64,000 nt of DNA from Umbribacter vaginalis (GTDB taxonomy: Bacteria; Actinomycetota; Coriobacteriia; Coriobacteriales; Eggerthellaceae). The notes beneath the pieces were generated by a model. That model saw only the letters and a list, made by a program, of their open reading frames with translations. It was not told the origin of the DNA and did not search any database. Both the position numbers and the translations under genes were made by a program. The DNA is taken from contig KQ959677.1 of NCBI GenBank assembly GCA_001552935.1, forward strand, positions 169,863-233,862. The letters run 5' to 3'. Below are positions 28,011 through 38,394 of this stretch, one piece after another. How positions within the stretch are numbered: position 1 is the stretch's first letter; each line of letters opens with the position of its first letter.

Positions 28011-28196
28011 TTACCAAGACGACTTGGTTACGCCAGGAAGCTCGCCTTTATTGGCAAGTTCACGCAGGCACACACGGCACAAGCCAAACTTGCGATAAAA
28101 AGCACGAGGACGACCACAACGTGTGCAGCGATTATGTTCGCGCGTTGAAAATTTAGCCTCACGCTTGGCTTTGGCGATCATCGACTTCTTAGCCAT
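28011..28196 (-). CDS. rpsN: 30S ribosomal protein S14, zinc-binding type
   Basis: Short 61-residue S14 (type Z). The zinc ribbon has C-x2-C (CTRCGRPR) and C-x2-C (LCRVCLRE), so no zinc-independent variant is encoded here. It follows rplE at 64 bp; 105 bp to rpsH contain a weak CCCTTA/TAAGGG inverted repeat (27956-27982) of unknown relevance. Confidence 0.97.
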   Translation of the reverse strand: MAKKSMIAKAKREAKFSTREHNRCTRCGRPRAFYRKFGLCRVCLRELANKGELPGVTKSSW

Positions 28197-28260
28197 TAAA
28201 TTCCTTCTTTCTCATGTAAGACATGTACGTTTGTCTCAAAATTCGTTTGATACAGCGGCA

Positions 28261-28815
28261 TTATGCAGTTTCAACATCTTTAAATGGGAAACCAAGTGCC
28301 TTTAACAGTGCAAGGGCATTTTCGTTAGAACCTGCATTCGTAACAAAGGTAATGTCCATGCCGCGCGTACGATCAATCTTATCATAATCAATTTCAGGGA
28401 AGATAAGTTGCTCAGTAATACCCAATGAATAGTTACCACGGCCATCGAAGCTTTTAGGAGAAATACCACGGAAGTCGCGTACACGAGGAAGCGCCGTTGA
28501 CAAAAGACGATCAAGGAATTCCCACATGCGATCGCCACGAAGCGTTACTTTAGCGCCAATTGCCTGGCCTTCACGAACATGAAAACCAGCGATTGACTTG
28601 CGTGCACGCGTAACGCATGGCTGCTGTCCGGTAATTGCACGTAAATCGGCAATCGCACCGTCAAGCAACTTCGAATCGCTTGCAGCTTTACCTACTCCCA
28701 TGTTTACAACAATTTTCTGAAGACGTGGAACTTGATTTACATTGCTTACACCAAGCTCTTTTTCCAGTTGTGAAACAACTTTTGTTTTGTAAAGTTCCTT
28801 CAAACGAGGTGTCAT
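28261..28815 (-). CDS. rplE: 50S ribosomal protein L5
   Basis: 5S rRNA-binding protein of the central protuberance. [33 protein letters not shown] and [26 protein letters not shown] are family signatures. 184 residues. The 90-bp gap to rplX upstream contains a strong hairpin. Confidence 0.97.
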   Translation of the reverse strand: MTPRLKELYKTKVVSQLEKELGVSNVNQVPRLQKIVVNMGVGKAASDSKLLDGAIADLRAITGQQPCVTRARKSIAGFHVREGQAIGAKVTLRGDRMWEFLDRLLSTALPRVRDFRGISPKSFDGRGNYSLGITEQLIFPEIDYDKIDRTRGMDITFVTNAGSNENALALLKALGFPFKDVETA

Positions 28816-28862
28816 TTACATTCCTTTCCGATGAATTAAACTGAGGATTTCCAACCCTCGGT

Positions 28863-28884
28863 CCCTCCTGAAAGCACAGGAGGG
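28863..28884 (-). promoter_or_regulatory. Hairpin in the rplX-rplE spacer
   Basis: 8-bp GC-rich perfect stem CCCTCCTG / CAGGAGGG with a six-base loop, plus a weaker GAGG/CCTC hairpin nearer rplE. No T-run follows, so it is not a terminator. The position matches where S8 binds spc mRNA in E. coli; the resemblance is positional only. Confidence 0.45.
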
Positions 28885-28905
28885 TCATAACGTTTTAAGC
28901 ACGTA

Positions 28906-29226
28906 CTAGTCGAGATCTTTTCCCGATGGGCGTGCTACACGCACTTTCGTACCATCATCTTTTACACGATAGCCCACGCGCGTAGGCTTTTTAGTTGACG
29001 GATCAATCAGTGCTACATTAGACACATGAAGTGGTGCTTCAACAGAAGAAATACTACCCTGGGGGTTTTGCTGTGTTGGACGAACAGCTTTCTTCGCAAT
29101 ATTGATGCCTTCAACAACAACTTTGTTTTCAGAAGGAAGAGCACGAAGAACTTTGCCTTGTTTGCCTTTATCTTTACCAGCGATAACTTGAACAAGATCG
29201 TCCTTTTTAATTTTCAAACCACTCAT
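28906..29226 (-). CDS. rplX: 50S ribosomal protein L24
   Basis: Assembly-initiator protein of the large subunit. The KOW motif is at the start ([17 protein letters not shown]), with [16 protein letters not shown] in the middle. 106 residues; AAGGAGGTGCACTT precedes the ATG. Confidence 0.97.
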   Translation of the reverse strand: MSGLKIKKDDLVQVIAGKDKGKQGKVLRALPSENKVVVEGINIAKKAVRPTQQNPQGSISSVEAPLHVSNVALIDPSTKKPTRVGYRVKDDGTKVRVARPSGKDLD

Positions 29227-29238
29227 AAGTGCACCTCC

Positions 29239-29607
29239 TTACAGTGTTTCTGGTGCCAAAGACACAATTTTCATATACTTCTTGTCGCGCAATTCACGAG
29301 CAACAGGCCCGAAAATACGCGTACCGCGAGGCGATCCATCTTCGTTAATAAGAACAGCAGAGTTCTGATCGAAGCGAATATACGAACCGTCATTGCGGCG
29401 AACTTCCTTTTTCACGCGAACAACTACGCAGCGAACAACATCGCCTTTCTTTACATTCGCGTTAGGAATAGCTTCTTTTACTGCACAAATAATGACATCG
29501 CCAAGACCAGCATAGCGACGACCAGTACCACCAAGAACCTTAATGCACATAACTTTACGAGCACCAGAGTTATCGGCAACTGTCAGCATGGTTTGCGCCT
29601 GAATCAT
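29239..29607 (-). CDS. rplN: 50S ribosomal protein L14
   Basis: 23S rRNA-binding beta-barrel protein. [27 protein letters not shown] opens it, and VNRE-type C-terminus [14 protein letters not shown] closes it. 122 residues, standard place between rpsQ and rplX. Confidence 0.97.
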   Translation of the reverse strand: MIQAQTMLTVADNSGARKVMCIKVLGGTGRRYAGLGDVIICAVKEAIPNANVKKGDVVRCVVVRVKKEVRRNDGSYIRFDQNSAVLINEDGSPRGTRIFGPVARELRDKKYMKIVSLAPETL

Positions 29608-29655
29608 CTGATTACCTAACTTTCTTCACACGAGTAAACGAGAAACTTACGCCTA

Positions 29656-29916
29656 CTACTGAGCTTTTTCGACAATTTTAACGAGGCGCCAACGCTTCAT
29701 TTTAGAAAGCGGACGAGTTTCCATAATAGAAACTGTGTCACCGATATGGGCTTCATTATGTTCGTCATGGGCATGAAACTTCTTAGTTGTGGTCATCATC
29801 TTACCGTAAATGGGATGCGGCTTGCGCTCCTTGATTTCCACAACGCATGTTTTGTCATTAGCGTCGCTTACCACAACACCCTGACGCGTCTTACGATAAT
29901 TGCGTTTTTCAGTCAT
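29656..29916 (-). CDS. rpsQ: 30S ribosomal protein S17
   Basis: 16S rRNA-binding OB-fold protein. [18 protein letters not shown] and [29 protein letters not shown] are diagnostic. 86 residues. Confidence 0.97.
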   Translation of the reverse strand: MTEKRNYRKTRQGVVVSDANDKTCVVEIKERKPHPIYGKMMTTTKKFHAHDEHNEAHIGDTVSIMETRPLSKMKRWRLVKIVEKAQ

Positions 29917-29942
29917 GATATTCTACCTTCCTAAAACCCGCG

Positions 29943-30143
29943 CTAATTAAGAGCTTTAAGCTCGCGGGCGCGCATCTCAGTCTGGATACGAGCAATGTCG
30001 GTTTTGACTTGTCCAAGACGCGCTGTGTTATCAAGCTGACTTGTTGCCATTTGAAAACGCAAGTTAAATAACTCTGCGCGCGCATCTTTTAGCTTTGCCT
30101 GCAAATCTTCGGCGGAAAGCTCGTGAATTTCTTTCGCTTTCAT
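29943..30143 (-). CDS. rpmC: 50S ribosomal protein L29
   Basis: Two-helix protein at the tunnel exit. IHELSAEDLQAKLKDARAELFNLRFQ is the family core. 66 residues; the start directly abuts the rplP stop (TAAATG), indicating coupling. Confidence 0.96.
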   Translation of the reverse strand: MKAKEIHELSAEDLQAKLKDARAELFNLRFQMATSQLDNTARLGQVKTDIARIQTEMRARELKALN

Positions 30144-30566
30144 TTATTCCCGCCCTTCTGTCTCACGAGTTACAATCTTGCACTTGATAGGCAATTTATT
30201 AACCGCAAGACGAAGTGCTTCGTGAGCAACCTCAGGCTCAACGCCGCCAACTTCGAACATAATACGGCCCGGTTTTACAACCGCCACCCATGCCTCAGGG
30301 TTACCTTTACCGGAACCCATACGGGTTTCAGCAGGTTTTTTAGTAATAGGCTTATCAGGGAAGATGGTGATCCAAACTTTACCACCACGCTTCATTTCAC
30401 GCGTCATAGCAATACGAGCTGCCTCTATCTGACGGTTCGTAATCCATGCAGCTTCAAGTGCCTGAATGCCAAATTGACCATGATTCAAACGCGTTCCACC
30501 TTTGGCTGCGCCTTTCATGGAACCACGCTGCACCTTACGGTGCGCAACACGCTTAGGTACGAGCAT
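30144..30566 (-). CDS. rplP: 50S ribosomal protein L16
   Basis: Binds 23S rRNA near the A site. [45 protein letters not shown] and [19 protein letters not shown] are signatures. 140 residues; the start abuts the rpsC stop (TAAATG). Confidence 0.97.
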   Translation of the reverse strand: MLVPKRVAHRKVQRGSMKGAAKGGTRLNHGQFGIQALEAAWITNRQIEAARIAMTREMKRGGKVWITIFPDKPITKKPAETRMGSGKGNPEAWVAVVKPGRIMFEVGGVEPEVAHEALRLAVNKLPIKCKIVTRETEGRE

Positions 30567-31292
30567 TTACTTAGCACCCCTCTCAGAGCGATCGGCACGT
30601 CCAGCGCCACGGCGCGAACGTGAAGGACGAGCGCTGCCTTCGAGCGCAGGCTGTGGAGCTTTCTGACCAGGGAGAACTTCTCCGTGATAAATCCACACTT
30701 GAACACCAATTGAACCCATGGTAGTTGCAGCAGTTGCAAATCCATAATCGATCTTGGCGCGCAGAGTATGCAAAGGCACGCGACCTTCACGATACCATTC
30801 ACGACGGCTCATTTCTGCACCGCCTAAACGACCTGAACACTGAATACGAATGCCCTTTGCACCGCTTTTCATAGCAGACTGTACTGCCTTGCGCATAGCG
30901 CGACGGAAAGCAACGCGGCCTTCAAGCTGTTCGGCGATCGACTGAGCAACCAAAATTGCATCGAGCTCGGGACGCTTAACTTCCAAAACCTCAACTGACA
31001 CAGTACCGACAGCAATCGATTGCAGCTTTTTGCGCAAAGAATCGATTTCTGATCCTTTTTTACCAATTACAACACCAGGGCGGGCAGTAACGATAATAAC
31101 TTTGGTTTTGTCTCCTGCACGTTCAATTTCGATACGAGAAATTGCAGCGCGTACTAATTCTTTCGAAAGAAAATTACGAATAGCCTGGTCATTTTCAAGA
31201 GACTTTGCATACTCTTTGTTTGCATACCAACGGCTACGCCAATTTTCCGTAATGCCAAGACGAAAACCGGTAGGGCTTACTTTTTGACCCAT
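30567..31292 (-). CDS. rpsC: 30S ribosomal protein S3
   Basis: Head-domain protein lining the mRNA entry channel. The KH domain contains [17 protein letters not shown] and the C-terminal domain [27 protein letters not shown]. 241 residues with an Arg/Ser/Gly-rich tail after [12 protein letters not shown] with GAGGAT upstream. Confidence 0.97.
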   Translation of the reverse strand: MGQKVSPTGFRLGITENWRSRWYANKEYAKSLENDQAIRNFLSKELVRAAISRIEIERAGDKTKVIIVTARPGVVIGKKGSEIDSLRKKLQSIAVGTVSVEVLEVKRPELDAILVAQSIAEQLEGRVAFRRAMRKAVQSAMKSGAKGIRIQCSGRLGGAEMSRREWYREGRVPLHTLRAKIDYGFATAATTMGSIGVQVWIYHGEVLPGQKAPQPALEGSARPSRSRRGAGRADRSERGAK

Positions 31293-31298
31293 AAGACT

Positions 31299-31640
31299 TT
31301 AATCCTCCTCTCGTGTTGCAACGATAATGGTAATATGACTCGAACGTTTACGAATACGTGCAGCTGAGCCTTTTGCACGGGGACGAATACGCTTCATCGT
31401 AGGACCCTCGTTTACAAAAGCTTCTTTCACATACAGTAAATCAGCACGAACATTATGTACATTTTCGGCATTCGCAACTGCCGAATTGAGTGTTTTTTCA
31501 ACACACTCAGCGATAGCACGATTGGTATATGCCAAAATTTCTTGCGCACGCACAACCGATTTGCCACGTACCAGGTCTACAACGATACGCGCCTTACGGG
31601 GCGAAACACGCACATAGCGTGCAACAGCTTTAGCTTCCAT
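31299..31640 (-). CDS. rplV: 50S ribosomal protein L22
   Basis: Exit-tunnel protein contacting all 23S domains. [27 protein letters not shown] at the start and [26 protein letters not shown] in the tunnel loop are diagnostic. 113 residues. Confidence 0.97.
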   Translation of the reverse strand: MEAKAVARYVRVSPRKARIVVDLVRGKSVVRAQEILAYTNRAIAECVEKTLNSAVANAENVHNVRADLLYVKEAFVNEGPTMKRIRPRAKGSAARIRKRSSHITIIVATREED

Positions 31641-31652
31641 TTTTCACCCTTC

Positions 31653-31922
31653 CTATTTGCGCTTATCGGCGGCATGACCCTTAAATGTACGGGTCGGAGA
31701 AAACTCTCCTAATTTATGCCCAACCATCGACTCAGTAACATATACTGGCACATGTTTGCGCCCGTCATGCACGGCAATCGTGTGTCCAACCATCTCAGGG
31801 AAGATAGTAGATGCACGCGACCAGGTTTTTATAACCTCTTTTTTTCCGGCCTCGTTCATAGCCTCAATACGACCAAGAAGGCGCGGCTCAACAAAAGGCC
31901 CTTTCTTTAAACTTCTGCTCAC
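31653..31922 (-). CDS. rpsS: 30S ribosomal protein S19
   Basis: 16S head protein near the A-site t[50 protein letters not shown] and [14 protein letters not shown] are the family core. 89 residues. Confidence 0.97.
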   Translation of the reverse strand: MSRSLKKGPFVEPRLLGRIEAMNEAGKKEVIKTWSRASTIFPEMVGHTIAVHDGRKHVPVYVTESMVGHKLGEFSPTRTFKGHAADKRK

Positions 31923-31944
31923 TATTGCTCCTTAGTTCTTGACG

Positions 31945-32775
31945 CTATTTCTTACGACGACGAATAATCAAGCGGCTGGTAGCCTTCTTAGGATTACGCG
32001 TACGATGACCCTTAGTTGGAACGCCCCAGGGTGACACAGGATGACGACCCGAAGACTTGTTCTTACCTTCACCACCACCATGGGGGTGATCAACAGGGTT
32101 CATAACGGTACCACGAACGGTAGGACGAATGCCTAACCAGCGGCTACGACCAGCTTTACCGATCTTGATATTTGCATGTTCTGCGTTGCCAACTTCGCCG
32201 ACTGTTGCACGGCATGTTAACAAAACACGACGCATTTCACTTGATGGCATACGCAAAATGGCATATTTGCCTTCTTTACCCATAAGCTGAATGCTTGTAC
32301 CTGCACAACGAGCAAGTGCTGCTCCGCGACCAGGCTGAAGCTCAACTGCATGAATAAGCGTACCAACAGGGATGTTTGCAAGTGGCAAGGTGTTACCAGG
32401 CTTAATGTCAGCCTCAGGGCCACTTAACACAACGTCTCCCACATGCAAACCTTTCGGGTGCAAGATGTAGCGCTTTTCACCATCTGCATAGTGAAGAAGA
32501 GCGATACGCGCACTGCGGTTTGGATCGTATTCAATGGTAGCAACTTTTGCTACGACACCATCTTTGCGACGCTTAAAGTCGATGATACGATAACGGCGCT
32601 TATGACCGCCACCTTGATGACGTGTAGTAATACGACCATTGTTGTTACGACCCGCTTTCTTAGAAAGCGGTGCCAAGAGCGACTTTTCAGGCGTTGTTCG
32701 TGTGACTTCCGCAAAGTCGGAAACCATCTGAAAACGACGTCCAGGGCTCGTGGGCTTGTACTGCTTGACTCCCAT
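31945..32775 (-). CDS. rplB: 50S ribosomal protein L2
   Basis: Required for subunit association and peptidyl transfer. [16 protein letters not shown] at the start, [18 protein letters not shown], and [27 protein letters not shown] are family signatures, including the catalytically important His in [11 protein letters not shown] 32775 gives the normal 276 residues and has AAAGGA nine bases upstream; an in-frame ATG at 32793 has no such site. rplB does not follow rplW directly: a lipid kinase gene and a 526-bp gap lie between. Confidence 0.97.
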   Translation of the reverse strand: MGVKQYKPTSPGRRFQMVSDFAEVTRTTPEKSLLAPLSKKAGRNNNGRITTRHQGGGHKRRYRIIDFKRRKDGVVAKVATIEYDPNRSARIALLHYADGEKRYILHPKGLHVGDVVLSGPEADIKPGNTLPLANIPVGTLIHAVELQPGRGAALARCAGTSIQLMGKEGKYAILRMPSSEMRRVLLTCRATVGEVGNAEHANIKIGKAGRSRWLGIRPTVRGTVMNPVDHPHGGGEGKNKSSGRHPVSPWGVPTKGHRTRNPKKATSRLIIRRRKK

Positions 32776-33245
32776 ATCTGAGATTCCTTTCATAGCTTGA
32801 CGCGTTTGCGCACATCAAGCTGAACCGTGACCTTTGCTCGCACGCCTCGTCGTACACCAAAGATCATCTTTACCTTGTGAATTACGATTGCCTGTAAAGC
32901 TATGATGAGGGCATATCTTAAGACGCCGCAATCCACGCGCCCGGGTGTATCCATAACCACCACAGACACAAATAAGCAGTATACGTGCTGCATTACATGC
33001 ACTCAAGCATATCTTGAAGAAGAAATGGAATTCCACTGAAACAACATAACTGAAGAATCATCAGCGGTGCGGCGTGCCCCCATGCAGCTGTTTGTGCGAT
33101 GGCTACACCTTACAGGCTCACTGCCGCATTATTGTATTGCTCGTAGAGGCGCATACACGAGGATACCGTATTGATCTTGGTGCAGCTATCATTACTAAAG
33201 GCATAACGCCGTTTGCACGCGGGATGCAAAAAAACTTACTTGCGC
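32776..33245 (-). promoter_or_regulatory. Long untranslated leader of the rplB operon
   Basis: About 465 nt between a good promoter candidate and rplB contain no recognisable gene; short open frames on either strand show no family or ribosome binding site. Four bases upstream of the rplB Shine-Dalgarno is a stable hairpin, GCTTGA/TCAAGC with an inner GCG/CGC pair (32795-32820). This is much longer than usual for a ribosomal operon leader, and the hairpin position suits translational control of L2. Function is inferred. Confidence 0.45.
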
Positions 33246-33274
33246 GTTATACAATATATAATTACACGCATCAA
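33246..33274 (-). promoter_or_regulatory. Candidate promoter of rplB-rpmD
   Basis: On the minus strand TTGATG (33269-33274), a 17-base AT-rich spacer and TATAAC (33246-33251). It lies 28 bp past the lipid kinase stop and gives the downstream S10/spc half its own start. Confidence 0.6.
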
Positions 33275-33301
33275 GAAACATACACGCAGCGCACAAACAT
33301 G

Positions 33302-34267
33302 TTACGTCGTTTGCGACACTTTCAACACACGCAAAGCACTGGGAGCAACGCTAATTGAAAAGCGACTGCCCTCAAAATACTCGCCGTCAATTTGCACGGG
33401 AGGCGTTTGCTCAAACACTAAATCGAAGGTTCTGCCGCTTAGAAAATGAACGCCTGGTCGGTTGATGTGCTTTCCATGTTTCGCCATAAGGAAGGTACGC
33501 AGCGCTGGAACAAAGGCCTGAGGGCCGTCAACCCAACACGCATCCAGTATGCCATCTGCAATGTTTGCATCAGGTGCAATACAAAAGCCGCCACCATACG
33601 TTTTTCCATTTTGAATAGCCAGCAAGTGAACGTGCGCAACAACAGCAGGCGCGCCATCAACGCGTAAGTGAACCTTGTACGTTTCGCGATGATTTTTGAG
33701 CTGGTCAAAACCAGCAGCAGCATACAGAGCCGCTCCAGCTAAGTTAGTTTTCTTACGCAATTCAACACTTTGCTCGGCAATAGCAGCATCAATGCCAAAC
33801 GAGATGGTTTCAAGATAATAGTGTCCATTACAAAGACCAAGGTCAACCCGCGTTTCTTGAGCATGCATCAAAGCGTCAACGCACGCCTGCGCAAGGTGTG
33901 GCATGCCTAAGCTGCGCGCAAAGTCGTTCCCAGATCCGTTAGAAATTACTGCAAAACACGGGCGACTTTCGTTGCTTAGGTGCATTAAGCCGTTCACAAC
34001 TTCGTGAGCAATTCCGTCGCCACCCAGCACGCACACGCAATCGATATCTTGCAGTTGACACGCAATTTCAAGAGCATGACCTGGGTAACTAGTTTGTACA
34101 ACCTCGATAGATTGAGCGCCAAGCAACACGTCTTTCATGCGCGCGGCAATCTGATCAATAAGATGTTTTGTTCTGCCATTACACGATGCAGGGTTAGCAA
34201 TAAGCAAAATGTGCTTATAGGGAAACAGCGTCGGGCGGCTCGATTCGCTTGTATTTATACGAGACAC
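33302..34267 (-). CDS. Diacylglycerol kinase family lipid kinase
   Basis: DAGK-family protein that phosphorylates a lipid at the inner membrane face. The order is ILLIANPASCNGRTK, VCVLGGDGIAHEVVNGL (nucleotide loop), ISNGSGNDFARSLG, GIDAAIAEQ, then PPVQIDGEYFEG. 321 residues, about the DgkB/YegS size. The start is GTG at 34267 with AAGGAGG. It lies between rplW and rplB, where the S10 operon is normally uninterrupted, and has a terminator-like hairpin upstream. It is not close in sequence to the family member at 19858, so a recent local duplication is unlikely. Confidence 0.9.
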   Translation of the reverse strand: MSRINTSESSRPTLFPYKHILLIANPASCNGRTKHLIDQIAARMKDVLLGAQSIEVVQTSYPGHALEIACQLQDIDCVCVLGGDGIAHEVVNGLMHLSNESRPCFAVISNGSGNDFARSLGMPHLAQACVDALMHAQETRVDLGLCNGHYYLETISFGIDAAIAEQSVELRKKTNLAGAALYAAAGFDQLKNHRETYKVHLRVDGAPAVVAHVHLLAIQNGKTYGGGFCIAPDANIADGILDACWVDGPQAFVPALRTFLMAKHGKHINRPGVHFLSGRTFDLVFEQTPPVQIDGEYFEGSRFSISVAPSALRVLKVSQTT

Positions 34268-34289
34268 AGGGCCTCCTTCTTACATAATG

Positions 34290-34322
34290 AAAAGGCACTC
34301 CCCTGCTTATGCAAAGGAGTGC
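34290..34322 (-). terminator. Terminator-like hairpin after rplW
   Basis: Stem GCACTCC / GGAGTGC with a 14-base loop followed on the minus strand by CTTTTC, 33 bp past the rplW stop and overlapping the approach to the lipid kinase gene. The T-run is short, so read-through is likely. Confidence 0.6.
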
Positions 34323-34355
34323 TTTCTACTATAACGAAGTATGGTAGCACGAGTG

Positions 34356-34640
34356 CTATGAAGCAAAGATTTCGATTGAATCGCCATCTTTAAGCGTTAC
34401 CATAGCTTTTTTCCAGCTACGCGTAAGACCTTGAGCCATACGAACACGCTTCTTTTTTGGCTTAACACTCAGGGTATTAACCTTTACCACTTTAACGTTA
34501 AAGATTTCTTCAACCGCTTTTGCAATTTGAATTTTGTTTGCTGTTTTAGCAACCTCAAACGTATACGTGTGATGCTCCATTAAATCGTAAGTATGTTCCG
34601 TAATAATAGGACGAATGATGATTTCGCGCGCGTTAGACAT
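34356..34640 (-). CDS. rplW: 50S ribosomal protein L23
   Basis: Tunnel-exit protein that docks SRP and trigger factor. IIIRPIITEHTYDLMEHHTYTFEV and VNTLSVKPKKKRVRMAQGLTRSWKKA are diagnostic. 94 residues; the start overlaps the rplD stop as TAATG. It is the last gene of the upstream part of the split S10 operon. Confidence 0.97.
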   Translation of the reverse strand: MSNAREIIIRPIITEHTYDLMEHHTYTFEVAKTANKIQIAKAVEEIFNVKVVKVNTLSVKPKKKRVRMAQGLTRSWKKAMVTLKDGDSIEIFAS

Positions 34641-35263
34641 TAGCTAAGCACCTCCTCGATACGCTTGAGAGCTTCAGCAGTAAAAATAAGCGCCTTGTTA
34701 TCGAGCAACTCATAGGTATTAGCTTCAGCAACAGGTAAAATGTTTACTTTTGGAACGTTTCTAAACGATAAGAAAGCGTTCACGTCTTCATTACCAATAA
34801 CAACTGTCGCACGACCTTCAACGCCAAGCGCGCGAAGAGCAGCAATAGCAGCTTTAGTGGATGGTGTGTCGAAGTCAAAATTGCTTACTACAAACAGCTG
34901 CTGATCAGCAAGTTTCGCTGAAAGCACCGAACGCATGGCAAGTTTCACTTCTTTCTTGTTCACACTAAATGCATAGGAACGAGGATGTGGTCCCCATACA
35001 ACAGCACCGCCGCACCATTGAGGTGAACGGATAGAACCTTGACGAGCACGACCTGTTCCCTTTTGCTTCCACGGCTTTTTACCGCCGCCACTTACTTCAC
35101 CGCGCGTGCGGGTGTTATGTGTTCCTTGACGCCAAGAAGCTCGCTGTGAGCGCACAACCTGATGCATTACAGGTACGTTAGGCTCAATAGCGAACACAGC
35201 AGGATTAAGCTCTACTGAGCCATCAGCCTTTCCTGCAGCGTCCTTGATCTCAATCTTAGTCAT
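34640..35263 (-). CDS. rplD: 50S ribosomal protein L4
   Basis: Tunnel-constriction protein; in E. coli also the S10 operon repressor. The long loop is evident (RQGTHNTRTRGEVSGGGKKPWKQKGTGRARQG, RSPQWCGGAVVWGPHPRSY). 207 residues. Confidence 0.97.
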   Translation of the reverse strand: MTKIEIKDAAGKADGSVELNPAVFAIEPNVPVMHQVVRSQRASWRQGTHNTRTRGEVSGGGKKPWKQKGTGRARQGSIRSPQWCGGAVVWGPHPRSYAFSVNKKEVKLAMRSVLSAKLADQQLFVVSNFDFDTPSTKAAIAALRALGVEGRATVVIGNEDVNAFLSFRNVPKVNILPVAEANTYELLDNKALIFTAEALKRIEEVLS

Positions 35264-35301
35264 TATAATTTAACTCCTTTTGGGGATCTCTAAGCTAAAC
35301 G

Positions 35302-35922
35302 TTACGCCATACGAATGCGGACGATGCCGTTTTTACCACCAGGAATTGCGCCTTTAACAAGAATTACATTCGATTCTTCGTCGATACGCACAACTTCCAA
35401 ATTCTTAACCGTTACACGATCGCAACCCATGTGTCCCGGCAAACGAACACCCTTAAACACGCGGGATGGCGTTGCGCACTGACCTACTGAACCAGGTGCG
35501 CGATGGAAATGTGCACCGTGTCCACCCGGACCACCAGCAAAGCCATAGCGGCGCATAACACCTGCGAAACCTTTACCCTTGCTAATGCCTGTAACGTCAA
35601 CTTTTTTCACGTCAGTAAATGCAGAAAGACCAACTTCTTCCCCTACTTTGTGATCGGATGCGGCATCAACACGTACTTCACGCAAATAACGGCGAGCAGG
35701 AGCGCCCTGTTTTTTGAAATGTCCAGCCATAGGCTTGTTCACTTTATGTTCTTTAATAGCGCCAAAGCCAAGCTGTACTGCTTCATAGCCATCGGTGTCT
35801 GTGGTACGCAGCTGAGTAACAACGTTCGGTTCAACAGCGATAACGCTTACTGCAACAACTTCATCGTTGTCATTAAACAATTGAGTCATGCCAAGTTTTT
35901 TTCCAAATACTTCTTTAATCAT
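35302..35922 (-). CDS. rplC: 50S ribosomal protein L3
   Basis: Early-assembly 23S-binding protein. It starts at [11 protein letters not shown]; the signature [33 protein letters not shown] and [13 protein letters not shown] follow. 206 residues. Confidence 0.97.
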   Translation of the reverse strand: MIKEVFGKKLGMTQLFNDNDEVVAVSVIAVEPNVVTQLRTTDTDGYEAVQLGFGAIKEHKVNKPMAGHFKKQGAPARRYLREVRVDAASDHKVGEEVGLSAFTDVKKVDVTGISKGKGFAGVMRRYGFAGGPGGHGAHFHRAPGSVGQCATPSRVFKGVRLPGHMGCDRVTVKNLEVVRIDEESNVILVKGAIPGGKNGIVRIRMA

Positions 35923-35936
35923 GTACAGCCACCCCC

Positions 35937-36245
35937 TTACAGCTTAATCTCGATATCAACACCAGCAGGAAGATCAAGGCGCATCAGTGAGTCAACGGTA
36001 TTGGCTGTTGGCTCGAGAATATCGATCAAACGCTTGTGCGTACGCATTTCAAATTGTTCACGTGAGTCTTTGTTTACGTGAGGTCCACGCACAACCGTAA
36101 AGAGGTTGCGCTCAGTTGGCAAAGGAATAGGACCCGATACCTTAGCACCCGTTTTTAAGGCTGTATCAACAATCAACTTTGTTGACTGATCAACGATTTC
36201 GTGATCATAGCCTTTAAGACGGATACGTATCTTTTGATTTAACAC
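35937..36245 (-). CDS. rpsJ: 30S ribosomal protein S10
   Basis: 16S head protein and NusE antitermination factor. [17 protein letters not shown] and [39 protein letters not shown] are diagnostic. 102 residues. The start is GTG at 36245 with GGAGG. It follows fusA by 32 bp with no tuf between. Confidence 0.97.
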   Translation of the reverse strand: MLNQKIRIRLKGYDHEIVDQSTKLIVDTALKTGAKVSGPIPLPTERNLFTVVRGPHVNKDSREQFEMRTHKRLIDILEPTANTVDSLMRLDLPAGVDIEIKL

Positions 36246-36277
36246 TTGTTTTCCTCCAATAGTATAGGAAGTACGCT

Positions 36278-38383
36278 CTAGGAAGCGTTTCCGCCGGCCT
36301 TACTAATAATTTCATCTGCAACATTTTTTGGAACAGGCTCGTATGAGTCGAACTGCATCGTGTAAGAAGCACGTCCTTGTGTTGTTGAACGCAAGTCGGT
36401 TGCATAACCAAACATCTCAGACAGAGGCACTTTAGCGCTGATGATCTTCGCGTTTCCGCGATCACCCATGCCTTGAATTTGGCCGCGACGCGATGAGAGG
36501 TTGCCCATTACATCGCCCATGTACTCTTCAGGCGTTTCTACTTCAACAGCCATCATAGGCTCAAGAATAACAGGCTTCGATTTGCGCAGCGCGTCTTTTA
36601 TTGCCATAGAACCAGCAATCTTAAAGGCTGCTTCAGAAGAGTCAACTTCATGATACGAACCATCAACCAGCTCAACGCGAATGTCAACAACAGGGTATCC
36701 TGCTAACACGCCTGAATTAAGTGCTTCCTGAATTCCCTTATCAACAGGAGTAATGTATTCTTTCGGAACAACACCACCAACGATTTTGTTCTCAAATTCA
36801 TAGCCTTTGCCCTGCTCTTGTGGGTACATGTTGATAATGGCATGACCGTATTGACCACGACCACCGCTTTGGCGGACAAATTTTCCTTCAGCACCCATAA
36901 CCGGTTGCGTTGCCGTTTCACGATATGCAACCTGCGGCTTACCAACGTTTGCTTCAACCTTAAATTCACGCAGCAAACGATCAACGATAATTTCAAGATG
37001 AAGCTCGCCCATGCCTGCAATAATCGTTTGACCTGTTTCCTGGTTTGTTGTTACGCGGAATGTTGGATCTTCTTCAGCCAGTTTCTGAAGCGCAATGCCC
37101 ATTTTATCCTGTTCAGCTTTGGTTTTTGGCTCAACAGCAATATCGATAACAGGATCAGGGAACTCCATCGACTCCAAAATGATAGGAGCGTTCTCATCGC
37201 ACAAGGTGTCCCCAGTGGTGGTATCTTTCAAACCAACAGCAGCAACAATGTCGCCTGCATAGCAGGTATCAACATCAAGACGCTGGTTTGAGTTCATCTC
37301 AAGAATACGTCCGATGCGCTCGCGCTTGCCTTTCGTAGCATTTACGACATAGCTACCAGAGTCAAGTTTGCCTGAATACACGCGGAAATAGGTGAGTTTT
37401 CCAACAAAGGGGTCGGTCATAATCTTGAACGCAAGCGCTGCAAACGGTGCTTTCTCATCGGAAGGACGAGAATCTTCAGCGCCTGTATCAGGGTTAACGC
37501 CACCAATTGCAGGTACATCAACCGGGCTTGGCAGATAATCTACCACGCCATCGAGCATTTCCTGAACGCCTTTGTTCTTATAAGAAGAACCTACAAATAC
37601 AGGATGAATTTCACACGCGATAGTGCCTTTACGCAAGGCAGCTTTAAGCTCATCAACGCTTACTTCTTCATCCATCAAAACTTTTTCCATGAGCGCTTCG
37701 TCACAATCGGCAGCACACTCAACGAGTTCCTGATGACGACGAGCCGCTTCATCAGCAAACTCAGCAGGGATGGCATCCATAGCTTCAGGATATGTCATGC
37801 CTTTGTCATCGGCTTTGAAGTCCCACGCTGTCATCGTTACTAGGTCAACAACGCCCCAGAAATTTTCCTCAGAGCCCATTGGCAGCTGAACAGCAATTGC
37901 TTTTGCTCCAAGACGATCATGCATAGTGTCGATAGCGTGGAAGAAATCGGCTCCAACGCGGTCGTACTTGTTAATGTAGGCAATACGAGGAACGTTGTAG
38001 CGCGTTGCTTGACGCCAAACCGTTTCAGACTGCGGCTGAACACCGGCAACAGCATCAAACACGGCAACTGCGCCGTCCAAAACGCGCAGCGAGCGCTCAA
38101 CTTCGGCGGTAAAGTCTACGTGACCAGGGGTGTCAATAATCTGAATGCGGTATTTCTTACCCTCTTTTTCCCAGTAACACGTAGTAGCAGCAGAGGTAAT
38201 GGTTACACCGCGCTCTTGCTCTTGAACCATCCAGTCCATCGTAGCTGCGCCATCATGGACCTCACCAATTTTGTGAGTTTTACCAGTGTAATACAAGATA
38301 CGCTCAGTAGTAGTTGTTTTACCAGCGTCAATATGCGCCATAATACCAATATTGCGCGTATCTTTCAGTGAAGTTTTAGCCAT
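36278..38383 (-). CDS. fusA: Elongation factor G
   Basis: Translocase GTPase of elongation and ribosome recycling. GTPase motifs are [21 protein letters not shown] and NKYD (a variant of NKMD). Domains II to V follow, with [16 protein letters not shown] (domain IV) and [28 protein letters not shown] (domain V) segments. 701 residues, normal. AAGGAG precedes the ATG; 11 bp behind rpsG. Confidence 0.97.
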   Translation of the reverse strand: MAKTSLKDTRNIGIMAHIDAGKTTTTERILYYTGKTHKIGEVHDGAATMDWMVQEQERGVTITSAATTCYWEKEGKKYRIQIIDTPGHVDFTAEVERSLRVLDGAVAVFDAVAGVQPQSETVWRQATRYNVPRIAYINKYDRVGADFFHAIDTMHDRLGAKAIAVQLPMGSEENFWGVVDLVTMTAWDFKADDKGMTYPEAMDAIPAEFADEAARRHQELVECAADCDEALMEKVLMDEEVSVDELKAALRKGTIACEIHPVFVGSSYKNKGVQEMLDGVVDYLPSPVDVPAIGGVNPDTGAEDSRPSDEKAPFAALAFKIMTDPFVGKLTYFRVYSGKLDSGSYVVNATKGKRERIGRILEMNSNQRLDVDTCYAGDIVAAVGLKDTTTGDTLCDENAPIILESMEFPDPVIDIAVEPKTKAEQDKMGIALQKLAEEDPTFRVTTNQETGQTIIAGMGELHLEIIVDRLLREFKVEANVGKPQVAYRETATQPVMGAEGKFVRQSGGRGQYGHAIINMYPQEQGKGYEFENKIVGGVVPKEYITPVDKGIQEALNSGVLAGYPVVDIRVELVDGSYHEVDSSEAAFKIAGSMAIKDALRKSKPVILEPMMAVEVETPEEYMGDVMGNLSSRRGQIQGMGDRGNAKIISAKVPLSEMFGYATDLRSTTQGRASYTMQFDSYEPVPKNVADEIISKAGGNAS

Positions 38384-38394
38384 TGCCTAACTCC

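Noticed and set aside
32790..33002. 70-codon minus-strand frame directly upstream of rplB, ending in a basic stretch
   Set aside because: No Shine-Dalgarno and composition unlike a protein. A leader peptide is conceivable but unsupported.
33074..33358. Open reading frame on the plus strand opposite the rplB leader and lipid kinase end (94 codons)
   Set aside because: No ribosome binding site, no recognisable family, and it overlaps the kinase C-terminus antisense. It is better read as leader DNA.
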